NCBI RefSeq assembly: GCF_013204845.1
Contig: NZ_JABMKY010000029.1
Coordinates: 1-64,000 of the forward strand
Reading direction: 5' to 3'
DNA length: 64,000 nucleotides
DNA from: Paenibacillus qinlingensis
GTDB lineage: Bacteria > Bacillota > Bacilli > Paenibacillales > NBRC-103111
Below, in pieces: positions 17,422 through 26,377 of this stretch (its first letter is position 1; every line of letters starts with the position of its first letter). The position numbers and the translations under genes are program-made. The notes beneath the pieces are model-generated. The model saw nothing but the letters and a program-made list of their open reading frames with translations. It ran no database searches and had not been told where the DNA came from.

Positions 17422-19749
17422 ATGAAACGATCCATCTATATCCGGTTGTTGCTTCATTTGACAGTTGCTGTCGTTCTGATTACATGTCTGGTGGGGGCTC
17501 TTGTATACCGCTACACGACAGCTATGCTGAAGGATGAAGTTATCGGCGCCAATAACGAATTGTTGTTGCAGACGAGCAAAATTGTCGATCAATCGCTTGG
17601 CGAAGTACAACAAATCGCTACGACGCTTGCATTGAACAGTGATGTACAAAAATCAGTTTGGTTCCCTTGGAATTTAGAAGAAGAATTTCGGTTTCTGAAA
17701 AATACAGGAGCCCTGTTCGATGAACGAATCAATTCATCTAACTACGTGCACTCCATTTATTTGTATAGTTCTGTCAATCGGAAGCTAATATCGAGCTCGG
17801 GTATTACCGACATGGCCGACTTTTCATATCGACAGGTATTGGAGCGTTTTGTAGAAGGTCGAGGCACCTCTGCCTGGGTAGCGGCAAGCATGTTGACTGC
17901 CGAAGGGGCTCGAGATAACGTCATCAGTTTTCTAATTACCGTCCCGTTCAATAACGTGGAAAAGAAGGGCGTCTTGCTGATTAACCTCAAGGAGGACGTG
18001 CTCTATAACGCTGTAGTTAATACGAACAATCGAAAACTTGGCAATGTTGCGGTTCTGAATGGGAACGGCGAAGTACTGTCCTACAAAGATAAGAGCATGC
18101 TGCTCGAACAGTTCGAGCAAGCGGATATCGAACGAATTAGCCATGATAAAGAAGGCTATTTCGTGGAGACAATCGGCGGCAAGAAGATGTTCGTATCATT
18201 TCTGAGCTCGTCGTTTAACAACTGGATATACATTACGTTAAACCCACACGGGGAGCTGTTCAAACGTTCCAATGAAGTGATTCGGATTACACTGCTTATC
18301 TCAGTAATCAGCTTGGCAGTGGGCGTGTTGCTGATGGTAGCTGTCTCGAGAAGGCATTACCAGCCAGTCCGAAATATGGTGCAAGCTCTCATATCTTACA
18401 TGGAGAAGCCGCTGCCAAAGGCTAAGTACGGGGATGAGTTCGGATTTATCCGCGAGTCGATTGATCGGCTGCATCATGAAAATGAGGAGTTCAAGACCAA
18501 GTTTCGTGGCCAAGAGCTCATATTGAGGGATCATTTACTGCTGAATCTGCTCTCAGGCAAAACGGCCGACGAGGAAGAAATGATCAGGCAGTTGAACTAT
18601 TATCGTCTTGATCTAGAGCCATGCCATTTTCTCGTGATGGCCATTCGTGTTCATTTGAATGGGGATATGCTCAGGTCAGCTGACGAACAGGTGCGTAACC
18701 TGATCCATTTCCAGATCCGCACCATCTGCGAGGACGCGATCGCTTTATTTGGCAAAGGGGCTTACATTAGCTGGTTTCATAAGCATGATGTCATCATTCT
18801 CAACACGGGACATTGTGATGTGATCACTCCTGCTATCGACAAGGCGAAGGAACTTGCGTTTCGGGTCAAAAACGAGGTGACCTCGAAGCTGGAAGGTGTC
18901 AACGTTACATTCGGAATAGGCGGGAACTACGAGCTTATTACGGAAATACCGCTTTCCTATAACGAAGCGACTGAAGCGCTTCTACACGAAAGAATCGCAG
19001 GGATTGGAAGTATTTTGTCCATTCACGATTTGAATGTCAACCGTGCCAACCGGAACCACTTTATTGCGTACCGCCAGCAAGTAGATAAACTTGTCGGCGA
19101 TCTGAAATCTGGCCATTTAGACAAAGTCAAAGAAACGAAGAATAGCATTATCAACCAACTCGAACATGACGGCCATTTCGGTCTTTATTACAAAAACATG
19201 ATACTGTTTCACTTGTTGAATGCTCTATTAACGGCATGGGTGGAGCTTGCTGTATCCGGAGAAGAACCAGTCGAGCAAGTAAACCGATGGCATCACGAAT
19301 TCGCCAAACTTCAAAATTTAGAGGAAATCAGTCTTTGGCTGGACTGTATCATTACATGTATCGCAGGCGACCTGGAGCATAGGCGTGACAATAAAAACGC
19401 AGAAGTGATCGCCAAGTTGGCGGCTTATATCCACAATCACTACCGAGAGCCTCTCGGTCTTCAGATGCTAGCCGATATGGCCTACATGAACAGCCACTAT
19501 GTATCGAAGTTGTTTAAGGAAATGACGGGATCAACATTTATCGATTATTTGACGGATACGCGCTTCCGTGAAGCGTGCAGGCTCTTAAAGGAGACGGACC
19601 GCAATATTAACGATATCGCCGAAGCAACGGGGTTCGGACAAAAGCAAAATTTGATTCGCACATTCAAAAAAATGATAGGTCTGACGCCGACCGAGTATCG
19701 GAATCGGGACGTATTGGACCGACTGGAGAGCTTGAATATGAACGATTGA
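17422..19749 (+). CDS. Membrane-bound AraC family sensor-regulator
   Basis: The 775-residue protein begins with a membrane segment (about 8-30, LLLHLTVAVVLITCLVGALVY), an extracellular Cache-like sensor region (about 32-280), and a second membrane segment (about 290-312, ITLLISVISLAVGVLLMVAV). A large cytoplasmic region of about 330 residues leads to a C-terminal AraC domain (about 675-768) with LGLQMLADMAYMNSHYVSKLF and NINDIAEATGFGQKQNLIRTF. It has neither kinase nor receiver domain, so one protein senses and binds DNA. The 316-residue permease gene follows 150 bases later in the same direction, matching the usual YtcQ/LplB neighbourhood of such regulators, and it probably controls this importer. 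Confidence 0.85.
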   Translation: MKRSIYIRLLLHLTVAVVLITCLVGALVYRYTTAMLKDEVIGANNELLLQTSKIVDQSLGEVQQIATTLALNSDVQKSVWFPWNLEEEFRFLKNTGALFDERINSSNYVHSIYLYSSVNRKLISSSGITDMADFSYRQVLERFVEGRGTSAWVAASMLTAEGARDNVISFLITVPFNNVEKKGVLLINLKEDVLYNAVVNTNNRKLGNVAVLNGNGEVLSYKDKSMLLEQFEQADIERISHDKEGYFVETIGGKKMFVSFLSSSFNNWIYITLNPHGELFKRSNEVIRITLLISVISLAVGVLLMVAVSRRHYQPVRNMVQALISYMEKPLPKAKYGDEFGFIRESIDRLHHENEEFKTKFRGQELILRDHLLLNLLSGKTADEEEMIRQLNYYRLDLEPCHFLVMAIRVHLNGDMLRSADEQVRNLIHFQIRTICEDAIALFGKGAYISWFHKHDVIILNTGHCDVITPAIDKAKELAFRVKNEVTSKLEGVNVTFGIGGNYELITEIPLSYNEATEALLHERIAGIGSILSIHDLNVNRANRNHFIAYRQQVDKLVGDLKSGHLDKVKETKNSIINQLEHDGHFGLYYKNMILFHLLNALLTAWVELAVSGEEPVEQVNRWHHEFAKLQNLEEISLWLDCIITCIAGDLEHRRDNKNAEVIAKLAAYIHNHYREPLGLQMLADMAYMNSHYVSKLFKEMTGSTFIDYLTDTRFREACRLLKETDRNINDIAEATGFGQKQNLIRTFKKMIGLTPTEYRNRDVLDRLESLNMND

Positions 19750-19788
19750 ATCCAATCCGATGAATTGACACCTAAGAAAAACAATAAA

Positions 19789-19802
19789 TGAAACCGTTAC
19801 CA
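19789..19802 (+). promoter_or_regulatory. Candidate cre site (CcpA) before the Lpl-type importer
   Basis: TGAAACCGTTACCA agrees with the catabolite responsive element consensus TGWAANCGNTNWCA at all but one position. It lies 97 bases before the first permease start, so CcpA repression by preferred sugars is likely. Confidence 0.5.
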
Positions 19803-19898
19803 TTAATTGAATCTTGAGGACTCTTCCCCCTTCACTTTATGCTCAAAGTGCATACAAGACCTGCAGATAACAAGCATAAAGAAAGGGGGATTACGTCT

Positions 19899-20849
19899 AT
19901 GGCAGTACCAGCGACCACATCGCGGGCAAAAATCGATATACGAAGACGGGTGTTATGGAAACGCATCGCATCCAACCGGTATATTTATTTGATGCTTGTG
20001 CCTGCGATTGTTTATTACGGCGTCTTTCATTATTACCCGATGTATGGAGCCCTGATCGCCTTTAAGCAATTCAGCATTACGAAAGGGATTATCGGAAGTC
20101 CATGGGTAGGATTTAAGCACTTCGAGACGTTGTTCGCGCTCGATAAGTTCTGGCAAGTGTTTTGGAACACAATCGTCATCAGCTTGTACAGGCTTATTTT
20201 CGGTTTTCCGCTGCCTTTGTTTGTGGCGGTACTAATGAATGAAGTTCGCAAAATGGTATTCAAGCGCACGGTACAAACCATTATTTACTTGCCTCATTTC
20301 ATTTCCTGGGTCATTCTAGGCGGGCTGTTGATCAATCTGCTGTCTACTGACAGCGGTGTTGTCAACAACGCGATCCGTTCGCTTGGCGGAGACCCGGTAG
20401 GCTTCCTGACCGATGAAAGCTATTTTCGCAGCACGCTCGTTTGGTCGATGATCTGGAAGGAGTTCGGTTGGAGCACAATCATTTATATGGCCGCCCTCGC
20501 CGGAGTCAATCCACAGCTGTATGAGGCCGCGTTGGTGGATGGGGCCAACCGATGGAGGCGAATCTGGCACATTACGTTGCCGTGCATTCGCAGCACAATT
20601 ATCATTTTATTGATTTTGCGAATTGGCCATTTGATGGAAGCAGGGTTCGAACAAATATTTGTGCTGTACCATCCAGGCGTCTATCAAACATCCGATATTA
20701 TCGACACCTATGTGTACAGGATCGGGTTGACCGAAGGACGATTTAGCCTAGCTGCAGCAGTCGGGTTATTTAAGTCGGCCATCAATTTCGTCCTGCTGAT
20801 TATCGCAAATCGACTGGCACGCATGATGGGTGAGCAAGGTATTTACTAA
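19899..20849 (+). CDS. LplB-type carbohydrate ABC transporter permease
   Basis: This 316-residue permease begins with a basic segment and YIYLMLVPAIVYYGVFHYYPMYGALIAFK, the hallmark of LplB-type permeases for complex glycans. It has six membrane helices and the EAA loop YEAALVDGANRWRRIWHITLP (about residues 208-228). It pairs with the next permease and the 511-residue binding protein. The ATG at 19899 is chosen because AAAGGGGGA lies eight bases upstream; the frame starting at 19839 has none. A cre-like site precedes the gene. Confidence 0.88.
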   Translation: MAVPATTSRAKIDIRRRVLWKRIASNRYIYLMLVPAIVYYGVFHYYPMYGALIAFKQFSITKGIIGSPWVGFKHFETLFALDKFWQVFWNTIVISLYRLIFGFPLPLFVAVLMNEVRKMVFKRTVQTIIYLPHFISWVILGGLLINLLSTDSGVVNNAIRSLGGDPVGFLTDESYFRSTLVWSMIWKEFGWSTIIYMAALAGVNPQLYEAALVDGANRWRRIWHITLPCIRSTIIILLILRIGHLMEAGFEQIFVLYHPGVYQTSDIIDTYVYRIGLTEGRFSLAAAVGLFKSAINFVLLIIANRLARMMGEQGIY

Positions 20850-20871
20850 ACCGGAAAAGGAGGAATGCAGC

Positions 20872-21738
20872 ATGATTCGCAGCAGTTTCGGCGGAAAACT
20901 ATTTGACGCAGCGAATGTACTATTTTTGGCTTTGATCACGCTGTTGACACTGTACCCGTTCTGGGACTCGCTCCTCGTCTCGATCACGCCAATGCAAGAA
21001 AGCATGTCGTCCAGCCTTCATCTCTACCCAAAGGCGATTACATTCGAGGCCTATACCTATATTCTCGGACTGAAGCAGTTGTGGGTTTCGTACAAAGTCA
21101 GTGTCATCATTACGATACTTGGGACAGCTATCAGTATGATTGCAACCACAATGGCTGCTTACGCACTCTCCAAGAAGCAGTTGCCTGGCGGACGTATCAT
21201 CATGTTCATGATCGTATTCACGATGATGTTCAGCGGGGGTATCATCCCGAACTATCTGGTAGTCAAACAGCTCGGCATCATCAATACGATGTGGTCAATG
21301 ATGATTCCCGCAGCGATTCAGACTTATAATTTGATTCTCATGCGCAGCTTTTTCTCGTCCGTTCCGGAAAGCTTGGAAGAGTCTGCGCGCATCGACGGCT
21401 GCCATGATTTTGGTATATTGCTGCGAATCATCGTCCCTTTGTCGCTGCCAGCCATCGCCACCATATCTTTGTTTTATGCGGTGTCGAAATGGAACGAATT
21501 TTTCACAGCGGTTATGTATGTGACGGATAAGGAAATATGGCCTCTTCAGTTATTTATGAGGTCCATGCTCATTGATAACGAGGCCGCCTTCCAATCCGGA
21601 GGTGACAGTCCCTTTCTGCTCGGTCAATCGATTAAGATGGCAACGATCATGATTTCTACCATCCCAGTCATGCTTATCTACCCCTTCTTTCAGCGGTATT
21701 TCGTGCAAGGGGTCACTCTGGGAGCAGTTAAGGAATAA
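20872..21738 (+). CDS. YtcP-type carbohydrate ABC transporter permease
   Basis: The 288-residue partner permease shows LFLALITLLTLYPFWDSLLVSI at its start and the conserved MFSGGIIPNYLVVKQLGIINTMW stretch of the YtcP group. The EAA motif is LEESARIDGCHDFGILLRIIVPLSLP (about 181-206), and it ends with the typical FVQGVTLGAVKE. AAAAGGAGG lies before the ATG at 20872, 22 bases after the lplB-type gene ends, so the two form one transcript. Confidence 0.88.
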   Translation: MIRSSFGGKLFDAANVLFLALITLLTLYPFWDSLLVSITPMQESMSSSLHLYPKAITFEAYTYILGLKQLWVSYKVSVIITILGTAISMIATTMAAYALSKKQLPGGRIIMFMIVFTMMFSGGIIPNYLVVKQLGIINTMWSMMIPAAIQTYNLILMRSFFSSVPESLEESARIDGCHDFGILLRIIVPLSLPAIATISLFYAVSKWNEFFTAVMYVTDKEIWPLQLFMRSMLIDNEAAFQSGGDSPFLLGQSIKMATIMISTIPVMLIYPFFQRYFVQGVTLGAVKE

Positions 21739-21767
21739 AGGTTCGTAATAGAAGAGGAGGATAATCG

Positions 21768-23303
21768 ATGCTAAAAAATAATAAATGGCTTGGAATTGCC
21801 CTTACGGGGGTGCTCGCGGTATCTGTAGCAGGTTGTGGAAATTCCGAGAATGAGTCTGGAGCAGGCGCCGCTGGAACGAAAAAAGAAGACCAGAAGGTCA
21901 AAATCGTATTTCTGACCCCAGGTGACGGTGCCGCCAAGGCGATTAATGCAGGGGACCGAATTATTTCCGAAATCAATAAGAAGCTCGGCATCGATCTGGA
22001 GGTCAAGCTCGTGCCGGAGAACGGCTTTGAGAAGATTAACGTTGCTATGGCCACGGGAGACTTGCCTGATATCGTGACCATTAACTATCCGTCTCCATCA
22101 TTGAACCAATGGATCACCGAGGGCTTGCTCTTACCTTTAAACGACTATTTGTCTGTCATGCCGACGGTGAAGGAGAAGCTAGAGAAGCAATTGTCCTGGA
22201 CCGCAGTTAATGGTAAATATTACGGGTACCCTTTCATTGAGGAGCGCTCGAACACCACGGTCGCCTATCGCGCGGACTGGCTTGAAACACTTGGACTGAA
22301 GGAACCACAGACGCTGGATGACTTATATACGGTGCTCAAAGAAATCGCGACGAAAGATCCTGACAAAAACGGAAAGGCCGATACATACGGATTGACAGGC
22401 ACCAAAAGCACTGGATTCAACGGGTCGTTCAATTTCGTCATGTACGGTTATGGTTTGCCTCACGGTGATTGGGTGCTGGACAATGCAGGCAAGGTCGCTC
22501 CCGTATTTGAGCATCCCGCTTTCAAACAAAGTGTTCAATATTTGCGTAAGTTGTGGGATGAGAAGCTAATTGATCCGGAATTTCTGCTGAACGATACACA
22601 GCAGCGGGAGCAGAAGTTTTTCCAAAGCAAGGTCGGAATTATGGGCACTCCGCTGTTCCGTCACGTGAACCGTCTGGAAACAAGCTTGCAAAAAGTGAAT
22701 CCGCAAGGAAAACTTGGATTTATGGCACCTCCGGCTGGACCGGACGGCAAGCGAGGAATGGCGAGTGCGCCGAAGGGCGGGCTGTTCACAGCTGTTACCA
22801 AAAATGCCAAAGATCCGCAAAAAGCGGCTAAACTAATCGAATTTATGCTTTCGAAGGAAGGTCGAAGCTTGCTGGAGCTTGGCATCGAAGGCGTTCATTA
22901 TACGAAGGCAGGCGATAAAATTACGTACAATGAAGAAGAACGGGCCAAAGACGGCTTTGCCTCTAGCGGTTGGTCGCATCCGCTCGCGTGGGGCAGTGTC
23001 GTTTGGCCGCTTACGGAAAATTATTTGCCTCAAACAGAACCTCAGGCTGACCGTGCGAAGCAATCGGTAGATATTGCGACCAAATACCTGGTCCCTAATC
23101 TCGTCAATGTGACGACCGCTGAGGAAGTAGAGATGGGCAGCGTTTTGGGCGAACTGTTGGGTCAATATTATCTCGACATGATTGCCGGCAAGAAGGACAT
23201 TGACGCTGGATTGGCCGAGTTATCCAAAAAATGGCGTGATCAGGGCGGCAATAAAGTTCTGGAAGCAGTTAACAAGGCGTATCAGGCACAGCAGAAGAAG
23301 TAA
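21768..23303 (+). CDS. LipO/YtcQ-type ABC transporter binding lipoprotein
   Basis: The 511-residue protein is a lipoprotein (lipobox SVAGC, Cys23) of the large LipO/YtcQ group, as seen in LEVKLVPENGFEKINVAMATGDLPDIV and WLETLGLKEPQTLDDLYTVLKE. This group binds long or branched oligosaccharides such as those from pectin or host glycans. Being the last gene after two permeases is the usual order for this importer type. Together with the sulfatase gene upstream, a sulfated oligosaccharide is a reasonable but unproven substrate. A terminator follows within 20 bases. Confidence 0.85.
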   Translation: MLKNNKWLGIALTGVLAVSVAGCGNSENESGAGAAGTKKEDQKVKIVFLTPGDGAAKAINAGDRIISEINKKLGIDLEVKLVPENGFEKINVAMATGDLPDIVTINYPSPSLNQWITEGLLLPLNDYLSVMPTVKEKLEKQLSWTAVNGKYYGYPFIEERSNTTVAYRADWLETLGLKEPQTLDDLYTVLKEIATKDPDKNGKADTYGLTGTKSTGFNGSFNFVMYGYGLPHGDWVLDNAGKVAPVFEHPAFKQSVQYLRKLWDEKLIDPEFLLNDTQQREQKFFQSKVGIMGTPLFRHVNRLETSLQKVNPQGKLGFMAPPAGPDGKRGMASAPKGGLFTAVTKNAKDPQKAAKLIEFMLSKEGRSLLELGIEGVHYTKAGDKITYNEEERAKDGFASSGWSHPLAWGSVVWPLTENYLPQTEPQADRAKQSVDIATKYLVPNLVNVTTAEEVEMGSVLGELLGQYYLDMIAGKKDIDAGLAELSKKWRDQGGNKVLEAVNKAYQAQQKK

Positions 23304-23322
23304 GACTGATTTGATTCCAATG

Positions 23323-23352
23323 GCGTTCACTCTCTAGGTGAGCGCCTATTTG
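23323..23352 (+). terminator. Terminator of the Lpl-type importer operon
   Basis: GGCGTTCACT pairs with AGGTGAGCGCC (two wobble pairs) and is followed by TATTTGATGTTT. Confidence 0.65.
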
Positions 23353-23424
23353 ATGTTTAGTAAACCATTTTTAAAATGAAATTGATGTGCAATTATTATA
23401 TGAAAGATCCTGTTTCCAGCATTT

Positions 23425-23456
23425 CTTAAAAAACTAGACATACAACTGAAAAATAC
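23425..23456 (+). promoter_or_regulatory. Tandem A-tract element before the nucleoside hydrolase-like gene
   Basis: CTTAAAAAAC at 23425 is repeated as CTGAAAAATA at 23446, exactly 21 bp later. The same element occurs before the kinase gene, the binding-protein gene and the GH88 gene of this locus, which suggests a shared activator site. No operator has been shown. Confidence 0.4.
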
Positions 23457-23506
23457 TCATTCAATTGTTGTCGATAGCATGATATTTTGTACAAAAGGAA
23501 AAAGGT

Positions 23507-24436
23507 GTGGATACGATGACGATGCCATTTGAAGTACCAGAAAAGAAACAAATTCGTGTCATTATTAATTCGGATGCGAAATGTGAGGCTGATGACCAAT
23601 ATGCAATAGTGCATGCGATATTATCACCACGTCTGCAAATAAAAGGAATAATCGGGGCTCATTATGGTACACGCAGCGCAACTGGTGCGGAAGACTCCTA
23701 TCAGGAAATCCTGCATGTGCTAGACTTAATGGGTTTGAGCGAGAAATATTATGTTGTCAAAGGAGCAAATCATAAAATACCGAATAACCAAACCGCTGTA
23801 CCTTCAGACGGTGCGGACATGATTATACAAGAAGCGATGAAGGACGATCCACTTCCCCTGTTTGTAACATTTCAAGGGGCGTTAACCGATTTGGCATCGG
23901 CTTATTTGCAGGAGCCGCGAATCGCAGATCGCTTAACTGCTGTATGGATCGGTGGTGGAACGTATCCCGGGGGGAATACGGAATTTAACTTATCTAATGA
24001 CATTGAAGCGGCACAAGTCGTGTTTAACTCACCGATTCCATTGTGGCAGGTCCCGAAAAACGTTTACGATATGGTTCGTGTTGGTTTGGCAGAATTGGCC
24101 GTAAAGGTTCGACCGCATGGAGAAATCGGACGATACTTATTTGAATATCTGATCCAGCACAATATTAAAAATGGGGATCGACTTCAGTGGCCGAAAGGGG
24201 AGATATGGGTGCTTGGCGATTCACCTGCAGTGTCTTTGCTCCTTGATGATCAAGAATTTGATTATGATTACATTGAGGCGCCTGAAATAACTTTAGAAAT
24301 GGGATATAGACCTAAACCAGGGAATCGCAAAATACGGGTATACCGGCGTGTGGATTCACGTTTTCTTTTAGAAGACTTCTACGCAAAACTAGAATTATTC
24401 GCAACGGTATATTTTCCTGTTGAACCTAAAGCCTGA
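23507..24436 (+). CDS. Nucleoside hydrolase-like protein
   Basis: The 309-residue product resembles nucleoside hydrolases: near the start IIN.DAKCEADDQYAIVHAI keeps the Asp cluster (here DAKCEADD) that binds calcium in this fold. FVTFQGALTDLASAYL and NLSNDIEAAQVVF match the later family blocks, the second providing the conserved Asn and Asp. True nucleosidases begin with DxDxxxDD; here the first Asp position is Asn-Ser-Asp, so the substrate may be another N- or O-glycoside. The gene is followed by a terminator overlapping its stop codon and shares an A-tract element with the GH88 locus. The start may be GTG at 23507 or ATG at 23516; spacing to AAGGAA and AAAGG does not decide. Confidence 0.65.
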   Translation: MDTMTMPFEVPEKKQIRVIINSDAKCEADDQYAIVHAILSPRLQIKGIIGAHYGTRSATGAEDSYQEILHVLDLMGLSEKYYVVKGANHKIPNNQTAVPSDGADMIIQEAMKDDPLPLFVTFQGALTDLASAYLQEPRIADRLTAVWIGGGTYPGGNTEFNLSNDIEAAQVVFNSPIPLWQVPKNVYDMVRVGLAELAVKVRPHGEIGRYLFEYLIQHNIKNGDRLQWPKGEIWVLGDSPAVSLLLDDQEFDYDYIEAPEITLEMGYRPKPGNRKIRVYRRVDSRFLLEDFYAKLELFATVYFPVEPKA

Positions 24437-24456
24437 GAAATCAGGCTTTTTCTTTA
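24428..24456 (+). terminator. Terminator overlapping the stop codon
   Basis: AAAGCCTGA pairs with TCAGGCTTT around a GAAA tetraloop, followed by a T-rich tract. The TGA stop codon is part of the stem. Confidence 0.8.
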
Positions 24457-24481
24457 CTTTCTAAAATTAGTTCAGTTTGCT

Positions 24482-24495
24482 CTTAAAAAACCGCA
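24482..24495 (+). promoter_or_regulatory. A-tract element before the YesMN pair
   Basis: CTTAAAAAACCGCA lies about 100 bases before the kinase start; the same string form (AAAAAACCGCA) recurs before the GH88 gene. A -10-like TAGAAT is at 24540-24545 without a -35, which fits an activated promoter. Confidence 0.35.
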
Positions 24496-24583
24496 CTTTC
24501 ATATGAAGTTTCAACGTTAGTATCGCGCGTGAATTCTGTTAGAATAGACATAATCAAAATCGAAAGAATGAGGCGGCTACCAG

Positions 24584-26377
24584 ATGGCATCGAACCCTTT
24601 CAAGCTGCACAAAAGTATTTTTGCCAAATTTACACTTTCCTTTATTTCGGTAGGACTCATCCCGTTGCTTATTCTCAGTTATATTTCACTGCAGACTTTC
24701 AGTGGCTTTATGGAGCGCTATGCAATGAATAACTATGAGCAAATGCTGCTATTTGCGAGTCGAAATGTGGACGATATGTTCGTTAAGTATAACAATATTT
24801 CCAAGCTAATGTACTCATACGGGGTTGGAGGTCAATATGGTCAATTGGGTCAAGCAATTGCAGCGCAAAGCAAGGAAAAAGACATTCGTTTGACGATGAC
24901 AATTAACGATTTCTTGCAAACTGTTTTGTATACAGATCGAAACCTGCAAAGTGTCTTTTTTGTTCTACCGAATGGAACTTTTCAAAACCTATCTAAGAAT
25001 AACGTTGCCCTAGATTATCAATACCAATATCCAAGGACGGAATGGAAAGAAGAAATGTTGCTCAATCGAAATGGACTTAATTTTATTCCAACACATAAGC
25101 AAGACTATTTTCTAGGGGCAACTGAGCAAGTGATGACGTTTGGTCGTAACCTGACGGATGTACTCGGATCATACAAGATAGAAGGTGATATTGTCGGCAC
25201 CTTTTACATGGACGTAGGGCTAGAAGTTTTTAATGAGATATTTAAGCAAATGGTTTTGAACAACCAAGATACGGTGTATGTCGTAGATAAACAGGGGATT
25301 ATTCTGTATAGCAATAAGATAGAGTTAATCGGAACTGTTTTTAAAGCGAATACATCGGATGATTTCTTGCATCTACAACAGGCAACAGCAGAGAATAACA
25401 TCCAAATTGTCGGTGAGTTTTATAAAAAAGAGCTATTTCTCAAAGTCGAGCAGCTCATTAGGACGATTACATTCGTCATTGGCCTATGTATTCTCTCCTT
25501 GATTGTGGTAGCAGTCTGGTTCTCCAATCGCTTTTCCAACCCGATTCGAAGCATTACGCGAGAAATGGCGAAAGTGGAATCCGGTAATTTCGATACACAT
25601 GTGACCGTAAAGACAGCGGATGAGTTAGGGCTTCTGTCTCATGGTTTTAATAAAATGGTAGGGCGTTTGAAGGAATACATTGATGTGGTGTACGTTGCAC
25701 AAATTAAATTAAAACAAGCGGAATTGAATGCCCTTAAAAGTCAGATCAGACCGCATTATTTGTATAATACACTGGAAGTAATTCGAATGAACGCAGTTGC
25801 AGAGGATGCGAATGAGGTTGGCGATATGATTCTGTCTTTATCACATCAACTGAAGTACGTACTCGATTATGGCGAAGAAACGGTCGCAATCCGGGCTGAG
25901 AAAGCGAACGTGGAGCAATATTTTCAATTGATGATCATCAGGTATGGCGAGCATAGGCTGGGTCTTGACTTTCGCTTTGATGCCGATTTAATGGACTGTG
26001 GGATTCCGAAGCTATCGCTGCAGCCCATTGTCGAAAATGCTATTTATCATGGGATTATGCCGAAGTCAGGGAAAGGCACAGTTCGCATTTCGATTGAAAA
26101 ACTGCCAGATAATCTGCTTAGTGTCACGGTGGACGATGACGGTGTAGGGATGAGTGAGGAAACGCTTGAACTTGTTCGTCAGAAGCTGGCTAACAGCAGT
26201 TCGCTGGATACGGGGAGCAATATTGGACTTATTAATGTCCATGAGCGCTTAAGGGTACTGTATGGACAAAATTTTGGTGTAGAGATTAATAGTAGTCAAC
26301 ATATTGGAACTACAGTCCGTCTTGTTATTCCTTTAACGAAAGAGGTGAGCGTCCGTGTTGAACGCCATTCTAGCTGA
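24584..26377 (+). CDS. YesM-type sensor histidine kinase
   Basis: The 597-residue kinase has a membrane segment (about 13-36), an extracellular sensor region (about 37-285), a second membrane segment (about 290-312) and a HAMP linker containing NPIRSITREMAKVESGNF. The phosphoacceptor His sits in KSQIRPHYLYNTLEVIR; in most relatives this reads NPHFLYN, so the Arg and Tyr are small departures. The ATP-binding part shows VENAIYHGIMPKSGKG (N box) and VDDDGVGMS (G box). It pairs with the response regulator whose start lies inside its end. It most likely senses the glycan taken up by the importer at 28-31 kb. Confidence 0.88.
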   Translation: MASNPFKLHKSIFAKFTLSFISVGLIPLLILSYISLQTFSGFMERYAMNNYEQMLLFASRNVDDMFVKYNNISKLMYSYGVGGQYGQLGQAIAAQSKEKDIRLTMTINDFLQTVLYTDRNLQSVFFVLPNGTFQNLSKNNVALDYQYQYPRTEWKEEMLLNRNGLNFIPTHKQDYFLGATEQVMTFGRNLTDVLGSYKIEGDIVGTFYMDVGLEVFNEIFKQMVLNNQDTVYVVDKQGIILYSNKIELIGTVFKANTSDDFLHLQQATAENNIQIVGEFYKKELFLKVEQLIRTITFVIGLCILSLIVVAVWFSNRFSNPIRSITREMAKVESGNFDTHVTVKTADELGLLSHGFNKMVGRLKEYIDVVYVAQIKLKQAELNALKSQIRPHYLYNTLEVIRMNAVAEDANEVGDMILSLSHQLKYVLDYGEETVAIRAEKANVEQYFQLMIIRYGEHRLGLDFRFDADLMDCGIPKLSLQPIVENAIYHGIMPKSGKGTVRISIEKLPDNLLSVTVDDDGVGMSEETLELVRQKLANSSSLDTGSNIGLINVHERLRVLYGQNFGVEINSSQHIGTTVRLVIPLTKEVSVRVERHSS

